From an uncultured Bacteroidales bacterium (GTDB taxonomy: Bacteria > Bacteroidota > Bacteroidia > Bacteroidales > P3): a DNA stretch of 43,869 nucleotides. The DNA is taken from NCBI GenBank assembly GCA_944320465.1, contig CALUHO010000006.1, positions 1 to 43,869 on the forward strand, given 5' to 3'. Position numbers and translations under genes: made by a program. Of the stretch, positions 15,119 to 24,128 are shown in pieces; the stretch's first letter is position 1; each line of letters starts with the position of its first letter. Below the pieces are notes generated by a model, which was given only the letters and a program-made list of their open reading frames with translations, searched no databases and was not told the origin of the DNA.

Positions 15119-16375
15119 TTATTCTTCGTATTTCCTGAAGGCTATCGAGACATTATGCCCGCCAAAACCGAATGTGTTGCTCAAAGCCACACGAATATCC
15201 CGTTGCTGCGGTTTCCAGAAAGTGTAATTAATCCGGTCGTCCAAATCGGGATCATCCGTAAAATGGTTGATGGTTGGAGGAACTATGCCATTTTTCACCG
15301 CCATAGCCGTCGCAATGGCCTCAATAGCTCCGGCAGCACCCAGCAAATGCCCTGTACATGACTTGGTAGAACTGATATTAATATCATATACATGCTCGCC
15401 CAAGAATTGCTTGATGCCCAAAACTTCCGGAACATCACCCGCCGGAGTAGATGTACCATGCGTATTAATATAATCCACCTCTTCCGGTTTAGAATGACTG
15501 TCTTCCAAGGCTAAGCGCATGGCTCTTGCCACATGCAAGCCTTCCGGCTGCGGAGCTGTCATATGATAGGCATCGCCTGTCAAACCGCAACCGATTACCT
15601 CCGCATAAATTTTGGCTCCGCGAGCCTTAGCATGCTCCAATTCTTCCAGAATCAAACCGCCAGCGCCTTCTCCCAGTACAAAACCATCCCGATCCTTATC
15701 GAAAGGACGCGAAGCCGTCTTAGGGTCGTCATTGCGTACCGACAAAGCATGCATGGAATTGAAACCACCCACCCCTGCCGGAGTAACAGCCGCTTCCGAA
15801 CCTCCGCACACAAAAGCATCAGCTTTGCCTGCTTTTACATACATATAGGCATCGGCCAATGCATTTGCCGAAGAAGCGCAAGCGGATACCGTGGCAAAAT
15901 TCGGGCCATGGAATCCATTCTTGATACTGATATATCCAGCCGCTATATCGGCAATCATCTTGGGTATGAAAAACGGGCTGAACCGAGGAGTTCCATCTCC
16001 CTTGGCATAATCGCACACCTCATAGAAAAGGCTAATCAATCCACCGATACCGGAAGCCCAAATCACACCGACGCGATCCTTATCTAATTTCGAATATTCC
16101 AAAATACCGGAATCTGCCACCGCCTCATCGGAGGCGACCATCCCGTATTGAGAATACAAGTCATGCTTGCGCACTTCCTTGCGATCCATGTATTGAGATA
16201 TGTCAAACCCCTTCAGTTCACAGGCAAACTGAGTTTTGAATTTGGATGCATCGAAACGAGTAATCGGAGCGGCACCGCTGGTACCAGCCAAAAGAGCATT
16301 CCAATAATCCTGGAGATTGTTCCCGATAGGAGTCAACGCCCCCATTCCGGTAATAACGACTCTCTTGTGTTCCAT
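15119..16375 (-). CDS. fabF: Beta-ketoacyl-ACP synthase II
   Basis: A 418-residue KAS II that condenses malonyl-ACP with acyl-ACP in fatty-acid elongation. The active-site Cys lies in TVSACASSANAL; the two catalytic histidines are in NTHGTSTPAGD and STKSCTGHLLGAAGAIEA. FGFGGHN closes the C-terminus. The ATG at 16375 (MEHKRVVITGMG) is chosen over a start four codons earlier because it matches the family. acpP, encoding its substrate carrier, is immediately upstream. Confidence 0.96.
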   Translation of the reverse strand: MEHKRVVITGMGALTPIGNNLQDYWNALLAGTSGAAPITRFDASKFKTQFACELKGFDISQYMDRKEVRKHDLYSQYGMVASDEAVADSGILEYSKLDKDRVGVIWASGIGGLISLFYEVCDYAKGDGTPRFSPFFIPKMIADIAAGYISIKNGFHGPNFATVSACASSANALADAYMYVKAGKADAFVCGGSEAAVTPAGVGGFNSMHALSVRNDDPKTASRPFDKDRDGFVLGEGAGGLILEELEHAKARGAKIYAEVIGCGLTGDAYHMTAPQPEGLHVARAMRLALEDSHSKPEEVDYINTHGTSTPAGDVPEVLGIKQFLGEHVYDINISSTKSCTGHLLGAAGAIEAIATAMAVKNGIVPPTINHFTDDPDLDDRINYTFWKPQQRDIRVALSNTFGFGGHNVSIAFRKYEE

Positions 16376-16520
16376 AAAAGTCAACAATAGTTTTAATAAA
16401 CGCTACGCCTTCCCTGCCAAGCCTCATCACGCTCACAAGAATCAGGCATAAATAAGAGCGAAAAGGCGGAAAGCAATGTCTTGCTCCCCGCCTCCTCCTC
16501 CAAAATCAAGAAACCTCAAA

Positions 16521-16757
16521 TTATTTCTTGTTTTCTTCGATATATTTGATGGCATCGCCCACCGTAGCAATCTTTTCAGCTTGATCATCGGGAATGGAAA
16601 TGCCGAATTTCTTTTCGAATTCCATAATCAACTCAACAGTATCAAGTGAGTCAGCACCAAGGTCATTGGTAAAATTTGCATCAGGTGTAACTTCTTTTTC
16701 GTCAACGCCAAGCTTATCGACGATGATAGCTCTTACTTCGCTTTCGATTTCTGACAT
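16521..16757 (-). CDS. acpP: Acyl carrier protein
   Basis: A 78-residue acidic four-helix carrier. Ser37 in [12 protein letters not shown] is the phosphopantetheine attachment site, the likely target of the transferase at 9348-10034. Length and sequence are typical of type II fatty-acid synthesis. It is the first gene of acpP-fabF-rnc and has its own promoter candidate. Confidence 0.97.
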   Translation of the reverse strand: MSEIESEVRAIIVDKLGVDEKEVTPDANFTNDLGADSLDTVELIMEFEKKFGISIPDDQAEKIATVGDAIKYIEENKK

Positions 16758-16789
16758 GATGTTCTTAAATTTTTGGGTTAAACTGGATG

Positions 16790-16820
16790 CAAAGGAACGT
16801 TTTTTTTAGAAAATTGCCAA
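16790..16820 (-). promoter_or_regulatory. Promoter of acpP-fabF-rnc
   Basis: On the minus strand: TTG (16820-16818), 20-nt spacer, TTCCTTTG (16797-16790), one mismatch from TAnnTTTG. It lies about 33 bp upstream of the acpP start. Confidence 0.5.
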
Positions 16821-16992
16821 CTCTTACCATGGCTTTTATTAACTAAAAAATGTTAATTAAATAAAAACCAAAAAAATACAAAAAAAAGAAATAAATAAAA
16901 AAGCAAACAAGCCACCTTCTGCAAAGTCCACGTCAAGAAAAATGCCTCGTTTGCCACAGCCATGCGGGGAAACCCAACCCTCTCGAATCAGC

Positions 16993-17016
16993 ATGTGAAC
17001 AGCATGATGTTCACAT
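16993..17016. promoter_or_regulatory. 24-bp near-perfect palindrome upstream of purN-rnf
   Basis: ATGTGAAC (16993-17000) and GTTCACAT (17009-17016) are perfect inverted arms. The 8-bp centre is itself palindromic but for one base pair, so 22 of 24 positions are symmetric. It lies about 40 bp upstream of the purN -7 box (17054-17061) and about 170 bp from the acpP promoter. It is not followed by a T-run, so an operator fits better than a terminator. The rest of 16821-17138 is very AT-rich with no gene. Confidence 0.45.
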
Positions 17017-17053
17017 CTCCTTCGTGCCTGCTTCTATTTTTTCTTTTTATGAT

Positions 17054-17061
17054 TATCTTTG
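17054..17061 (+). promoter_or_regulatory. Candidate -7 box of the purN-rnf operon
   Basis: TATCTTTG, about 77 bp upstream of the purN ATG. No TTG occurs at the usual -33 distance, which would suit an activator-dependent promoter. Confidence 0.4.
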
Positions 17062-17138
17062 CAGCCTGTTTTTGGGAAGGCGCAGCCACCAAGACACACA
17101 AGACATTGAACAACAAATAAAAAACATCTTATTGAGGC

Positions 17139-17870
17139 ATGGAAGAGGCTATTTACAATGTGGCTCTCTTTGCTTCCGGCAACGGAACCAATGTGCAACG
17201 GATTTGCGACTATTTCCGAGGCCATTCGTCCATACATCCGACCGTATTGGTTTGCAACAATCCTAAAGCATACGTGTTGGAAAGGGCGAAACATTTGTCC
17301 TTGCCCGTTGTCATCGCAAGCCCGGCCCAGCTCAAAGATCCGGAATTCATGCTGCCCGTGCTGCGCCAATACAACATCACCCATATTGTCTTAGCTGGAT
17401 TCCTGTGCTTGGTACCTTCTTATTTGGTGGATGCCTATCCGAACCGGATCGTCAACATCCATCCTGCCCTGCTGCCGAAATTCGGAGGCAAAGGAATGTA
17501 CGGGATGCATGTACACGAGGCCGTTGCCAAGGCGGGAGAAAGCCATAGCGGCATCACCGTGCATCTGGTAGACAGCCATTACGACCACGGCACCCCCCTG
17601 TTCCAAGCCCGCTTTCCAATCGCAGCAGGCGAGGATGCCGAAGCCATTGCCGGAAAGATCCACATTTTGGAACAGACTTACTTTCCTCTGGTTATTGAGA
17701 AATGGATAAGCGGGTCTACGCCGAACGAATTCCCTGCTTTGAATCAAGTCGACACTCTGTGGAACAGGGCATGGAAGCGTGCAGTCCAGTCAGGAACAGA
17801 GAAAGATCGCCCGCAGGGCAAAATGAAGAAAAAAAACGCGAAAGCGAACACGAATACACAAACCCTCTAA
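17139..17870 (+). CDS. purN: Phosphoribosylglycinamide formyltransferase
   Basis: A 243-residue GAR transformylase, transferring a formyl group from 10-formyl-THF to GAR in purine synthesis. FASGNGTN (11-18) binds the substrate phosphate. The catalytic residues N106 and H108 (NIHPALLP), H142 and D149 (VHLVDSHYDHG) are in place. It is about 30 residues longer than usual because of a basic Lys/Asn/Thr-rich tail. rnfB starts 10 bp after its stop, so purN probably leads the rnf operon; a functional link is not obvious. Confidence 0.92.
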   Translation: MEEAIYNVALFASGNGTNVQRICDYFRGHSSIHPTVLVCNNPKAYVLERAKHLSLPVVIASPAQLKDPEFMLPVLRQYNITHIVLAGFLCLVPSYLVDAYPNRIVNIHPALLPKFGGKGMYGMHVHEAVAKAGESHSGITVHLVDSHYDHGTPLFQARFPIAAGEDAEAIAGKIHILEQTYFPLVIEKWISGSTPNEFPALNQVDTLWNRAWKRAVQSGTEKDRPQGKMKKKNAKANTNTQTL

Positions 17871-17880
17871 AATAAAAACC

Positions 17881-18780
17881 GTGAACGAAACAGTCATTTT
17901 TTCCGTTGTGCTTTTGGCCGTTTTAGGATTGGTGCTGGCGCTAATCCTTTATCTGGTGGCCCAAAAATTCAAGGTTGAGGAAGATCCACGTATCGATCTG
18001 GTTGCCGAAGCTCTCCCTGGTGCCAATTGCGGTGCTTGCGGAAAAGCAGGATGCCGCGACATGGCCGAGCAAATCGTCAAGGATCCTTCTTACACCGGAT
18101 GCCCGGTCTGCAACGCCGACAACATCGCCAAGATTGCAGAAATCCTAGGACGGGTACCCGAAGAAAAAGAACCCTGCATCGCTGTGGTACGCTGCAAGGG
18201 CGGAAAAGTCAATTCCCCTTCCAAAGTCCAGTTCGAAGGCCTGCAAAGCTGCAGTTTCGCCAACAGCCTCTTCACAACCGAAGGTGGCTGCCCGTTCGGA
18301 TGCTTAGGCTGCGGCGATTGCACCAAAGCTTGTACGTTCGATGCCATCCGTATGAATCCTGAAACCGGGATCCCGGAAGTGGATCCGGATAAATGCACTG
18401 CCTGCGGCGCCTGCGCCAAAGCCTGCCCGAGAGGCATCATCGAAATCCGCAAGAAGAGAGAGGCTACCGGCCGCGTATATGTCGGCTGCATGAACAAGCA
18501 AAAAGGGGTATATTCGACCAAGGTCTGCAAGATTTCCTGCATCGGCTGCGGCAAATGCGTCAAGGTCTGCCCGCAAAACGCGATTACCTTGGCCAACAAT
18601 CTGGCCTACGTCAACGACGACCTCTGCATCGCTTGCCAGAAGTGCGTGGAAGCCTGCCCGACCAAGGCCATGACCATCATGCCGCTCAGCAAGAAACTGC
18701 CTGAAACGCCCAAGGCTGAACCGGCAAGCGTGCCAGCAACCGCTACCGAACCCATGCAAAAAGCAGAAACGCTAGCTTGA
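17881..18780 (+). CDS. rnfB: Rnf complex, iron-sulfur subunit B
   Basis: A 299-residue subunit that takes electrons from ferredoxin into the membrane Rnf complex (ferredoxin:NAD+ oxidoreductase, ion-pumping). One N-terminal membrane helix (about 5-27) is followed by the CGACGKAGC cluster domain (from about residue 50) and then four ferredoxin-type cysteine motifs: CLGCGDCTKAC, CTACGACAKACP, CIGCGKCVKVCP and CIACQKCVEACP. The tail is Pro/Ala-rich. It starts with GTG at 17881. The RseC-like gene that often precedes rnfB in Bacteroidota is missing here; purN occupies that place. Confidence 0.95.
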   Translation: MNETVIFSVVLLAVLGLVLALILYLVAQKFKVEEDPRIDLVAEALPGANCGACGKAGCRDMAEQIVKDPSYTGCPVCNADNIAKIAEILGRVPEEKEPCIAVVRCKGGKVNSPSKVQFEGLQSCSFANSLFTTEGGCPFGCLGCGDCTKACTFDAIRMNPETGIPEVDPDKCTACGACAKACPRGIIEIRKKREATGRVYVGCMNKQKGVYSTKVCKISCIGCGKCVKVCPQNAITLANNLAYVNDDLCIACQKCVEACPTKAMTIMPLSKKLPETPKAEPASVPATATEPMQKAETLA

Positions 18781-18807
18781 TTCCATTTCTAACGGTAAAA
18801 AGACAAA

Positions 18808-20148
18808 ATGAATATGAAAACATTCAATATAGGCGGGGTTCATCCCAACGACAGCAAGCTCAATGCTGATGCGCCAATGCAAGAGTTGCCGATTCCCAAG
18901 CAAGTCTGCGTCATGGTCAGCCAGCACTTGGGAGCCCCATCCCAGCCCATTGTCAAAAAAGGGGACAAAGTAAAAGTAGGTACTGTCCTGACCTCCAACG
19001 ATGCGTTCTTAAGCGCCGTGGTCCACTCCCCTGTTAGCGGGACCGTCAACAAAATCGCCGATGTCATTGATGCTTCCCTCTACCCGAAACCGGCCATCTT
19101 CATCGATGTGGAAGGGGATGAATGGGAAGAAAGCATCGACCGCAGTCCAGAAATCAAACGGGAAATCAACTTGGACGGTCCGGCCATTATCCAGAAAATC
19201 AAAGAAATGGGAATTGTCGGCATGGGCGGGGCCTGTTTCCCGACCCATGTGAAACTCATGCCGCCCAAGGATGCCAAAGCCGAATACCTCTTGCTCAACG
19301 GGGTGGAATGCGAGCCCTACCTGACCTGCGACTACCGCCTGATGCTGGATCACGCCGAAGAAATCATGATAGGCGCCCAGATTCTGATGAAGGCCCTGAA
19401 TGTTTCCCAAGCCATCGTGGGCATCGAAGCCAACAAACCCAAGGCTATCGCCCACATGAGCGAAATGGCAAAGAAATTCCCTGGCATCAGCGTGCAAGCC
19501 TTGAAAATGAAATACCCGCAAGGGGCCGAAAAGCAACTGATCAAAGCCTTGACCGGACGTGCTGTTCCTTCCGGCAAATTGCCCATCAACGTAGGTTGCG
19601 TGGTGGACAATGTAGCCACCTGCTACGCGGTGTACCAAGCCGTGCAGAAGAACATGCCGCTTGTACAGAGAATCGTCACGGTGACAGGTCCCAGTGTTCC
19701 CCAGCCTACCAACTTCCTGGCCCGCCTCGGGACTCCGGTGTCCGCTTTCCTCGAAGCCATAGGCGGCGTACCGGAAGATACCGGCAAAGTGATTTCCGGC
19801 GGTCCCATGATGGGCAAGGCCTTAGCCAATACCGAAGTCAGCTCAGTGAAAGGAATGTCGGGCATCCTGGTATTGCCCGAAAAGCAAGCCCACCGCAACA
19901 CGGTATATCCCTGCATCCGCTGCGGCAAATGCGTGGAAGCCTGCCCGATGGGGTTGGAACCCTATCTGATTGCCTCCACCAGCCTGGCCAAAGCTTTCGA
20001 CTTGACGGAAAAAGCCAGAGTGATGGACTGCATCGAATGCGGTTGCTGCCATTTCACCTGCCCGTCCAATCGTCCGCTATTGGATGCCATCAAGTTAGGC
20101 AAGTCCACCGTTGGCAAAATCATCCGTGCAAGAAACGCAAAGAATTAA
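18808..20148 (+). CDS. rnfC: Rnf complex, subunit C
   Basis: A 446-residue peripheral subunit that hands electrons to NAD+. It contains the glycine-rich MGGACFPTHVK segment (about 130-140) of the FMN/NADH-binding SLBB-type fold and two 4Fe-4S motifs near the C-terminus, CIRCGKCVEACP and CIECGCCHFTCP. Met3 is an alternative start. It is the second gene of rnfBCDGEA, 27 bp from rnfB. Confidence 0.95.
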   Translation: MNMKTFNIGGVHPNDSKLNADAPMQELPIPKQVCVMVSQHLGAPSQPIVKKGDKVKVGTVLTSNDAFLSAVVHSPVSGTVNKIADVIDASLYPKPAIFIDVEGDEWEESIDRSPEIKREINLDGPAIIQKIKEMGIVGMGGACFPTHVKLMPPKDAKAEYLLLNGVECEPYLTCDYRLMLDHAEEIMIGAQILMKALNVSQAIVGIEANKPKAIAHMSEMAKKFPGISVQALKMKYPQGAEKQLIKALTGRAVPSGKLPINVGCVVDNVATCYAVYQAVQKNMPLVQRIVTVTGPSVPQPTNFLARLGTPVSAFLEAIGGVPEDTGKVISGGPMMGKALANTEVSSVKGMSGILVLPEKQAHRNTVYPCIRCGKCVEACPMGLEPYLIASTSLAKAFDLTEKARVMDCIECGCCHFTCPSNRPLLDAIKLGKSTVGKIIRARNAKN

Positions 20149-20170
20149 GAACCTTTAGAATTTAAGCGAT

Positions 20171-21175
20171 ATGGCTGAAAATACGAAATGGGTAGTATCG
20201 GGCGCCCCCCATATACACGGCTCCGATTCCGTTACCAAAATCATGTGGGGCGTGGTCGTTGCCTTGATTCCCGCATTCCTTGTCAGTGTCTATTTCTTCG
20301 GGCTGCAAGCCTTGGTGCTGACGTTGGTCACCGTGGCATCCTGCCTTTTGTTCGAGTTTTTAATCAATAAGTTCTTTTTCAAAAGACCTTGCTGCTTAGG
20401 AGACGGTTCAGCGATGATTACCGGTCTCCTGCTGGCTTTGAACCTGCCGTCGAACCTGCCGTTATGGATGGCTATCGTAGGTTCTTTGGTTGCTATCGGT
20501 GTGGCCAAATGGGCATACGGCGGATTGGGATCGAATCCTTTCAATCCTGCCTTGGTAGGACGTGTGTTCCTGCTGATTTCCTTCCCGGTGGCCATGACGA
20601 CCTGGCCGCTGCCGCACGCCTTGTTCGGCGGAAGCACGGTCACCGATGCCATTACTGGCCCGACGCCTCTGGCTATCGCCAAGGAAGCACTCAAGACAGG
20701 ACAGACTCCGGAACAAATCATGAGCGAGCTGCCCGCCTATTCCGACATGCTGTTCGGGAACATGGCCGGTTCGATGGGGGAAATCTCCGCAATCGCCATC
20801 CTTTTAGGCGGTATCTTCATGCTTTGCCGCCGAATCATCACCTGGCACATTCCGGTTGCTTTCTTGGGAAGCGCTTTCATCTTTGCTGGAATCCTCTGGT
20901 TAGCCGACCCTACCCAGTTCATGGATCCGGTGTTCCACCTGCTGACGGGTGGTATCATGCTCGGTGCCATCTTCATGGCTACCGATATGGTGACATCGCC
21001 TATGACCAACAAAGGAAAACTGATTTTCGGAGTCGGTTGCGGCGTATTGACCATCCTGATCCGTACTTTCGGCGCGTACCCGGAAGGAGTTTCATTCGCC
21101 ATCCTGATCATGAACGCCTTTGTTCCTCTGATCAACCGTGGCTGTACCCCCAAACGCTTTGCCAACGCAAAATAA
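20171..21175 (+). CDS. rnfD: Rnf complex, membrane subunit D
   Basis: A 334-residue polytopic membrane subunit of the NqrB/RnfD family. The covalent-FMN region reads TDAITGPTPLA; Thr165 in GPTPL is the likely flavinylation site. Nine or so hydrophobic helices are visible. The N-terminus has the conserved APHIHGSDSVTKIMW. It follows rnfC by 22 bp. Confidence 0.95.
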   Translation: MAENTKWVVSGAPHIHGSDSVTKIMWGVVVALIPAFLVSVYFFGLQALVLTLVTVASCLLFEFLINKFFFKRPCCLGDGSAMITGLLLALNLPSNLPLWMAIVGSLVAIGVAKWAYGGLGSNPFNPALVGRVFLLISFPVAMTTWPLPHALFGGSTVTDAITGPTPLAIAKEALKTGQTPEQIMSELPAYSDMLFGNMAGSMGEISAIAILLGGIFMLCRRIITWHIPVAFLGSAFIFAGILWLADPTQFMDPVFHLLTGGIMLGAIFMATDMVTSPMTNKGKLIFGVGCGVLTILIRTFGAYPEGVSFAILIMNAFVPLINRGCTPKRFANAK

Positions 21176-21184
21176 CCTGCCGTT

Positions 21185-21757
21185 ATGAAAAAGAAAGAAT
21201 CGACATTAAAAAACATGATACTCAGCACGGCTCTGATTGCCGGCATCTCCGGGCTTGCCTTGGGATTCGTCTATAACATCACCGAACCCAAAATCAGCGC
21301 GGCCAAGAAAGCCAAGGAAGAGCTGGCTATCAAAAACGTATTACCCGATTTTGAACGCAAGGAAGACGGGAAAATCCTGATCGAAGGCGAAAAAGATTCC
21401 ATCTCCTACTCTGCGGCTTTCAATGGAGACCAATTGGTGGGAATTGCGGTCAATACCTATTCGATGAATGGTTTTTCCGGTGAGATCGGCCTGATGGTCG
21501 GAATCCTGCCCGATGGGACTATGAACAAGGTTTCCGTCCTGCTTTGCAATGAAACCCCTGGTCTGGGCACGAAAATGACCGACCCGGGTTTCTATACCCA
21601 ATTCGAAGACAAGAATCCGGCTTCGTTCAGCTTCAAAGTGAAGAAAGACGGCGGCGATGTGGATGCCATCACATCGGCCACAATCAGCTCGCGCGCCTAT
21701 TGCGATGCCTTGGATCGGGCTTTCAGAGTATTTAACCAAATCGTATCCACCAAATAA
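21185..21757 (+). CDS. rnfG: Rnf complex, flavoprotein subunit G
   Basis: A 190-residue subunit with one N-terminal membrane helix (about 10-31) and a periplasmic FMN-binding domain. The flavinylation motif DAITSATISS (160-169) offers Thr167 for phosphodiester-linked FMN; the usual Gly before Ala is Ser here. GLGTKMTDPGFYTQF is family-typical. A flavin transferase (ApbE) would be needed and is not in the window. Confidence 0.94.
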   Translation: MKKKESTLKNMILSTALIAGISGLALGFVYNITEPKISAAKKAKEELAIKNVLPDFERKEDGKILIEGEKDSISYSAAFNGDQLVGIAVNTYSMNGFSGEIGLMVGILPDGTMNKVSVLLCNETPGLGTKMTDPGFYTQFEDKNPASFSFKVKKDGGDVDAITSATISSRAYCDALDRAFRVFNQIVSTK

Positions 21758-21768
21758 ATCCGATTGAC

Positions 21769-22368
21769 ATGAGTGCAAAAATTAATCAATGGCAGAATTT
21801 CAGTAAGGGATTGCTCAAGGAAAGTCCTACTTTTTCCTTGATTTTGGGGATGTGTCCTACCTTGGCTGTGACATCCTCGGCACAGAACGGATTGGGGATG
21901 GGTTTGGCTACCACCTTTGTACTGACGCTTTCCAACGCGCTTATCTCGATGCTCAAATCCCAAATTCCCGATAAGGTACGTATCCCGTGCTTCATCGTGG
22001 TCATCGCGGCTTTCACGACCATCGTGGATTTGCTGATTCAAGGCTATGTTCCCGCTTTGGCTGCCAGCTTGGGCGTGTTCATTCCCCTGATTGTAGTGAA
22101 CTGCATCGTATTAGGACGTGCTGAAGCTTTCGCCTCGAAAAACGGAGTCGGATCTTCTATCGTGGACGGGCTCGGCATGGGACTCGGGTTCACTATCGCG
22201 TTGACCATCCTCGGGATGATCCGCGAAGCTCTGGGCGCCGGATCGTTCTTCGGCAACAAGTTCATCGACGGGGACGGTATCATCGTATTCATCCTGGCTC
22301 CGGGCGCATTCATGGTCCTTGGATTCCTGATCGCGCTGATTCACTATGTATCGGGCAAGAAACACTAA
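21769..22368 (+). CDS. rnfE: Rnf complex, membrane subunit E
   Basis: A 199-residue, six-helix membrane subunit of the NqrD/RnfE family. LILGMCPTLAVTSSAQNGLGMG near the N-terminus holds the cysteine thought to coordinate the intramembrane iron centre, matched by the NCIVLGRAEAFA segment after helix 3. It forms a pseudo-symmetric pair with rnfA. Confidence 0.95.
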   Translation: MSAKINQWQNFSKGLLKESPTFSLILGMCPTLAVTSSAQNGLGMGLATTFVLTLSNALISMLKSQIPDKVRIPCFIVVIAAFTTIVDLLIQGYVPALAASLGVFIPLIVVNCIVLGRAEAFASKNGVGSSIVDGLGMGLGFTIALTILGMIREALGAGSFFGNKFIDGDGIIVFILAPGAFMVLGFLIALIHYVSGKKH

Positions 22369-22395
22369 TTTCCCTAAAGCTAAAAAACAAACGTC

Positions 22396-22971
22396 ATGGA
22401 ATATATTCTTCTTATCATAAGCACGATATTGGTCAACAATATCGTTTTTGCCCAGACCTTGGGGATTTGCCCTTTCCTAGGGGTTTCCAGCAAGATTTCC
22501 TCTTCAGTCGGGATGGGGGCCGCGGTAGTCTTCGTCATCACGATTGCTACCTTGATTACCTTCTTGATCAACCAATACATCTTGGTGCCTCTGCATCTGG
22601 ACGCTTTCCTGCAGACCTTGGTATTCATCTTGGTTATCGCCGCCTTGGTACAGATGGTGGAAATCATCCTGAAGAAAGTGAGCCCTTCGCTGTACTCGGC
22701 TTTAGGTATCTTCCTGCCATTGATTACGACGAACTGCGCCGTGTTAGGTGTGGCTCTGTTGGTCATCCAGAAGGAATACAATCTGCTGGAGAGCGTAGTT
22801 TATGGATTCGGTACCGCTGTCGGCTTCGGCTTCGCCTTGGTCATCATGGCCGGCATCCGCGAACAGCTGGAACTGGCTTCTGTGCCTAAAGGAATGAAAG
22901 GCAACCCGATTACCTTGGTGACAGCCGGCATTCTGGCCTTGGCTTTCATGGGCTTCGCCAACTTGGTATAA
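22396..22971 (+). CDS. rnfA: Rnf complex, membrane subunit A
   Basis: A 191-residue, six-helix subunit of the NqrE/RnfA family. It shows the NNIVFAQTLGICPFLGVS and TNCAVLGVALL segments, with the two cysteines proposed to share an iron-sulfur centre with RnfE. Last gene of the operon; direct repeats and a terminator follow. Confidence 0.95.
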   Translation: MEYILLIISTILVNNIVFAQTLGICPFLGVSSKISSSVGMGAAVVFVITIATLITFLINQYILVPLHLDAFLQTLVFILVIAALVQMVEIILKKVSPSLYSALGIFLPLITTNCAVLGVALLVIQKEYNLLESVVYGFGTAVGFGFALVIMAGIREQLELASVPKGMKGNPITLVTAGILALAFMGFANLV

Positions 22972-23045
22972 ACCATACGCGATAAAGGGTCTTGCACACC
23001 TGCGGCATACTTCTTTATCATCAATTTTCAGATCAAAATAAAAGA

Positions 23046-23083
23046 AACAAACCTCGCTAAATAAAAGAACAAACCTCGCTAAA
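23046..23083 (+). repeat. Tandem 16-bp direct repeat after rnfA
   Basis: AACAAACCTCGCTAAA occurs at 23046-23061 and 23068-23083, just ahead of the terminator. The flanking A-rich bases extend the similarity to about 22 bp. No function is apparent. Confidence 0.6.
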
Positions 23084-23092
23084 AAAAAGCGC

Positions 23093-23133
23093 AGGGCGGG
23101 TCGAAAAATTTCCGGTCCGCCCTCTGGCTTTTA
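23093..23133 (+). terminator. Terminator of the rnf operon
   Basis: AGGGCGG (23093-23099) pairs with CCGCCCT (23117-23123), with an inner GAAA/TTTC stem, followed by CTGGCTTTTAATT. It separates rnf from carbamate kinase. Confidence 0.6.
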
Positions 23134-23168
23134 ATTGAACAGGGAATAAACTTTAATACAATACGCAA

Positions 23169-24107
23169 ATGAAGACAGCTGTCGTCGCCTTAGGAGGAAA
23201 CGCCCTGCTCCGCAGCGGGCAAAAAGGGACATTCTCCGAACAGATGCAAAACGTGACCACGACCTGCCAAGCTTTGGTAAAACTGATCCAACAAGGATAC
23301 TCCATCTGCATCGGTCATGGGAACGGCCCCCAAGTAGGCAACGTGATGTTGCAGCATGAAGCCGGGAAGAAGGAATTCGGACTGCCTGCCATGCCAATGG
23401 ATTTCTGTGTTGCCGAGACCCAAGGTTCAATCGGATACCTGATCGAGCTCTGCCTGTACAACGAATTGCATAAAGCCGGTTTGACCAAGGATGTGATTTG
23501 CCTCTTGACCCAAGTGAGGGTGGACAAGAACGACCCTGCATTCCAAAAACCGACAAAGCCGGTAGGGCCTTACTACACCAAGGAAGAGGCTGACAAATAC
23601 GCGGCTGAAACCGGGGCCATCTTCAAGGAAGACCCCAAGGGCAACGGCTGGCGGAAAGTAGTCCCCTCACCCACCCCGATTGAGATAAATCATGTCGGAA
23701 CGATTCTCCGCGCTTTGGTCAATGACAATATCGTCATCACGGTAGGCGGCGGCGGAATACCGGTAGTACAGGAAGAGGGGATGTATCATGGCGTAGAGGC
23801 CGTTATCGACAAGGACTTGGCTTCCGCCTTGCTGGCATCGCGCATCGGGGCGCACTCGTTCTTCATCCTCACCGATGTGCCCAATGTCTGCATCCGCTTC
23901 CGCAAGCCGGACGAAAAGAAGCTGGAGCAAATCACGGTGACAGAAGCTAAAAAATACCTAGCCGATGGGGAATTTGCCGAAGGCTCGATGGCACCCAAAA
24001 TCCGAGCCGCTCTCTTCTTCCTGGAACATGGCGGCCACGAATGCATCATCACCGAAGCCGGGATGCTAGGACAAGACCATGCCGGCACTCGAATCGTAAA
24101 AGGATAA
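23169..24107 (+). CDS. arcC: Carbamate kinase
   Basis: A 312-residue amino-acid-kinase-fold enzyme that makes ATP from carbamoyl phosphate and ADP, or the reverse. ALGGNALL at the N-terminus, GHGNGPQVGNV (about 55-65), VGGGGIPVV and GVEAVIDKDLASALLA are family signatures. It is followed 21 bp on by ornithine carbamoyltransferase, so the pair can convert citrulline and phosphate to ornithine, ATP, CO2 and ammonia. No arginine deiminase is in the window. The symbol reflects the usual catabolic role and is an inference. Confidence 0.93.
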   Translation: MKTAVVALGGNALLRSGQKGTFSEQMQNVTTTCQALVKLIQQGYSICIGHGNGPQVGNVMLQHEAGKKEFGLPAMPMDFCVAETQGSIGYLIELCLYNELHKAGLTKDVICLLTQVRVDKNDPAFQKPTKPVGPYYTKEEADKYAAETGAIFKEDPKGNGWRKVVPSPTPIEINHVGTILRALVNDNIVITVGGGGIPVVQEEGMYHGVEAVIDKDLASALLASRIGAHSFFILTDVPNVCIRFRKPDEKKLEQITVTEAKKYLADGEFAEGSMAPKIRAALFFLEHGGHECIITEAGMLGQDHAGTRIVKG

Positions 24108-24128
24108 TTAACATAAAATTCAATAACA

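Noticed and set aside
19122..20165. A 347-residue frame inside rnfC on the same strand
   Set aside because: A shadow of rnfC in another frame: Arg/His/Gln-rich composition and no recognisable domain.
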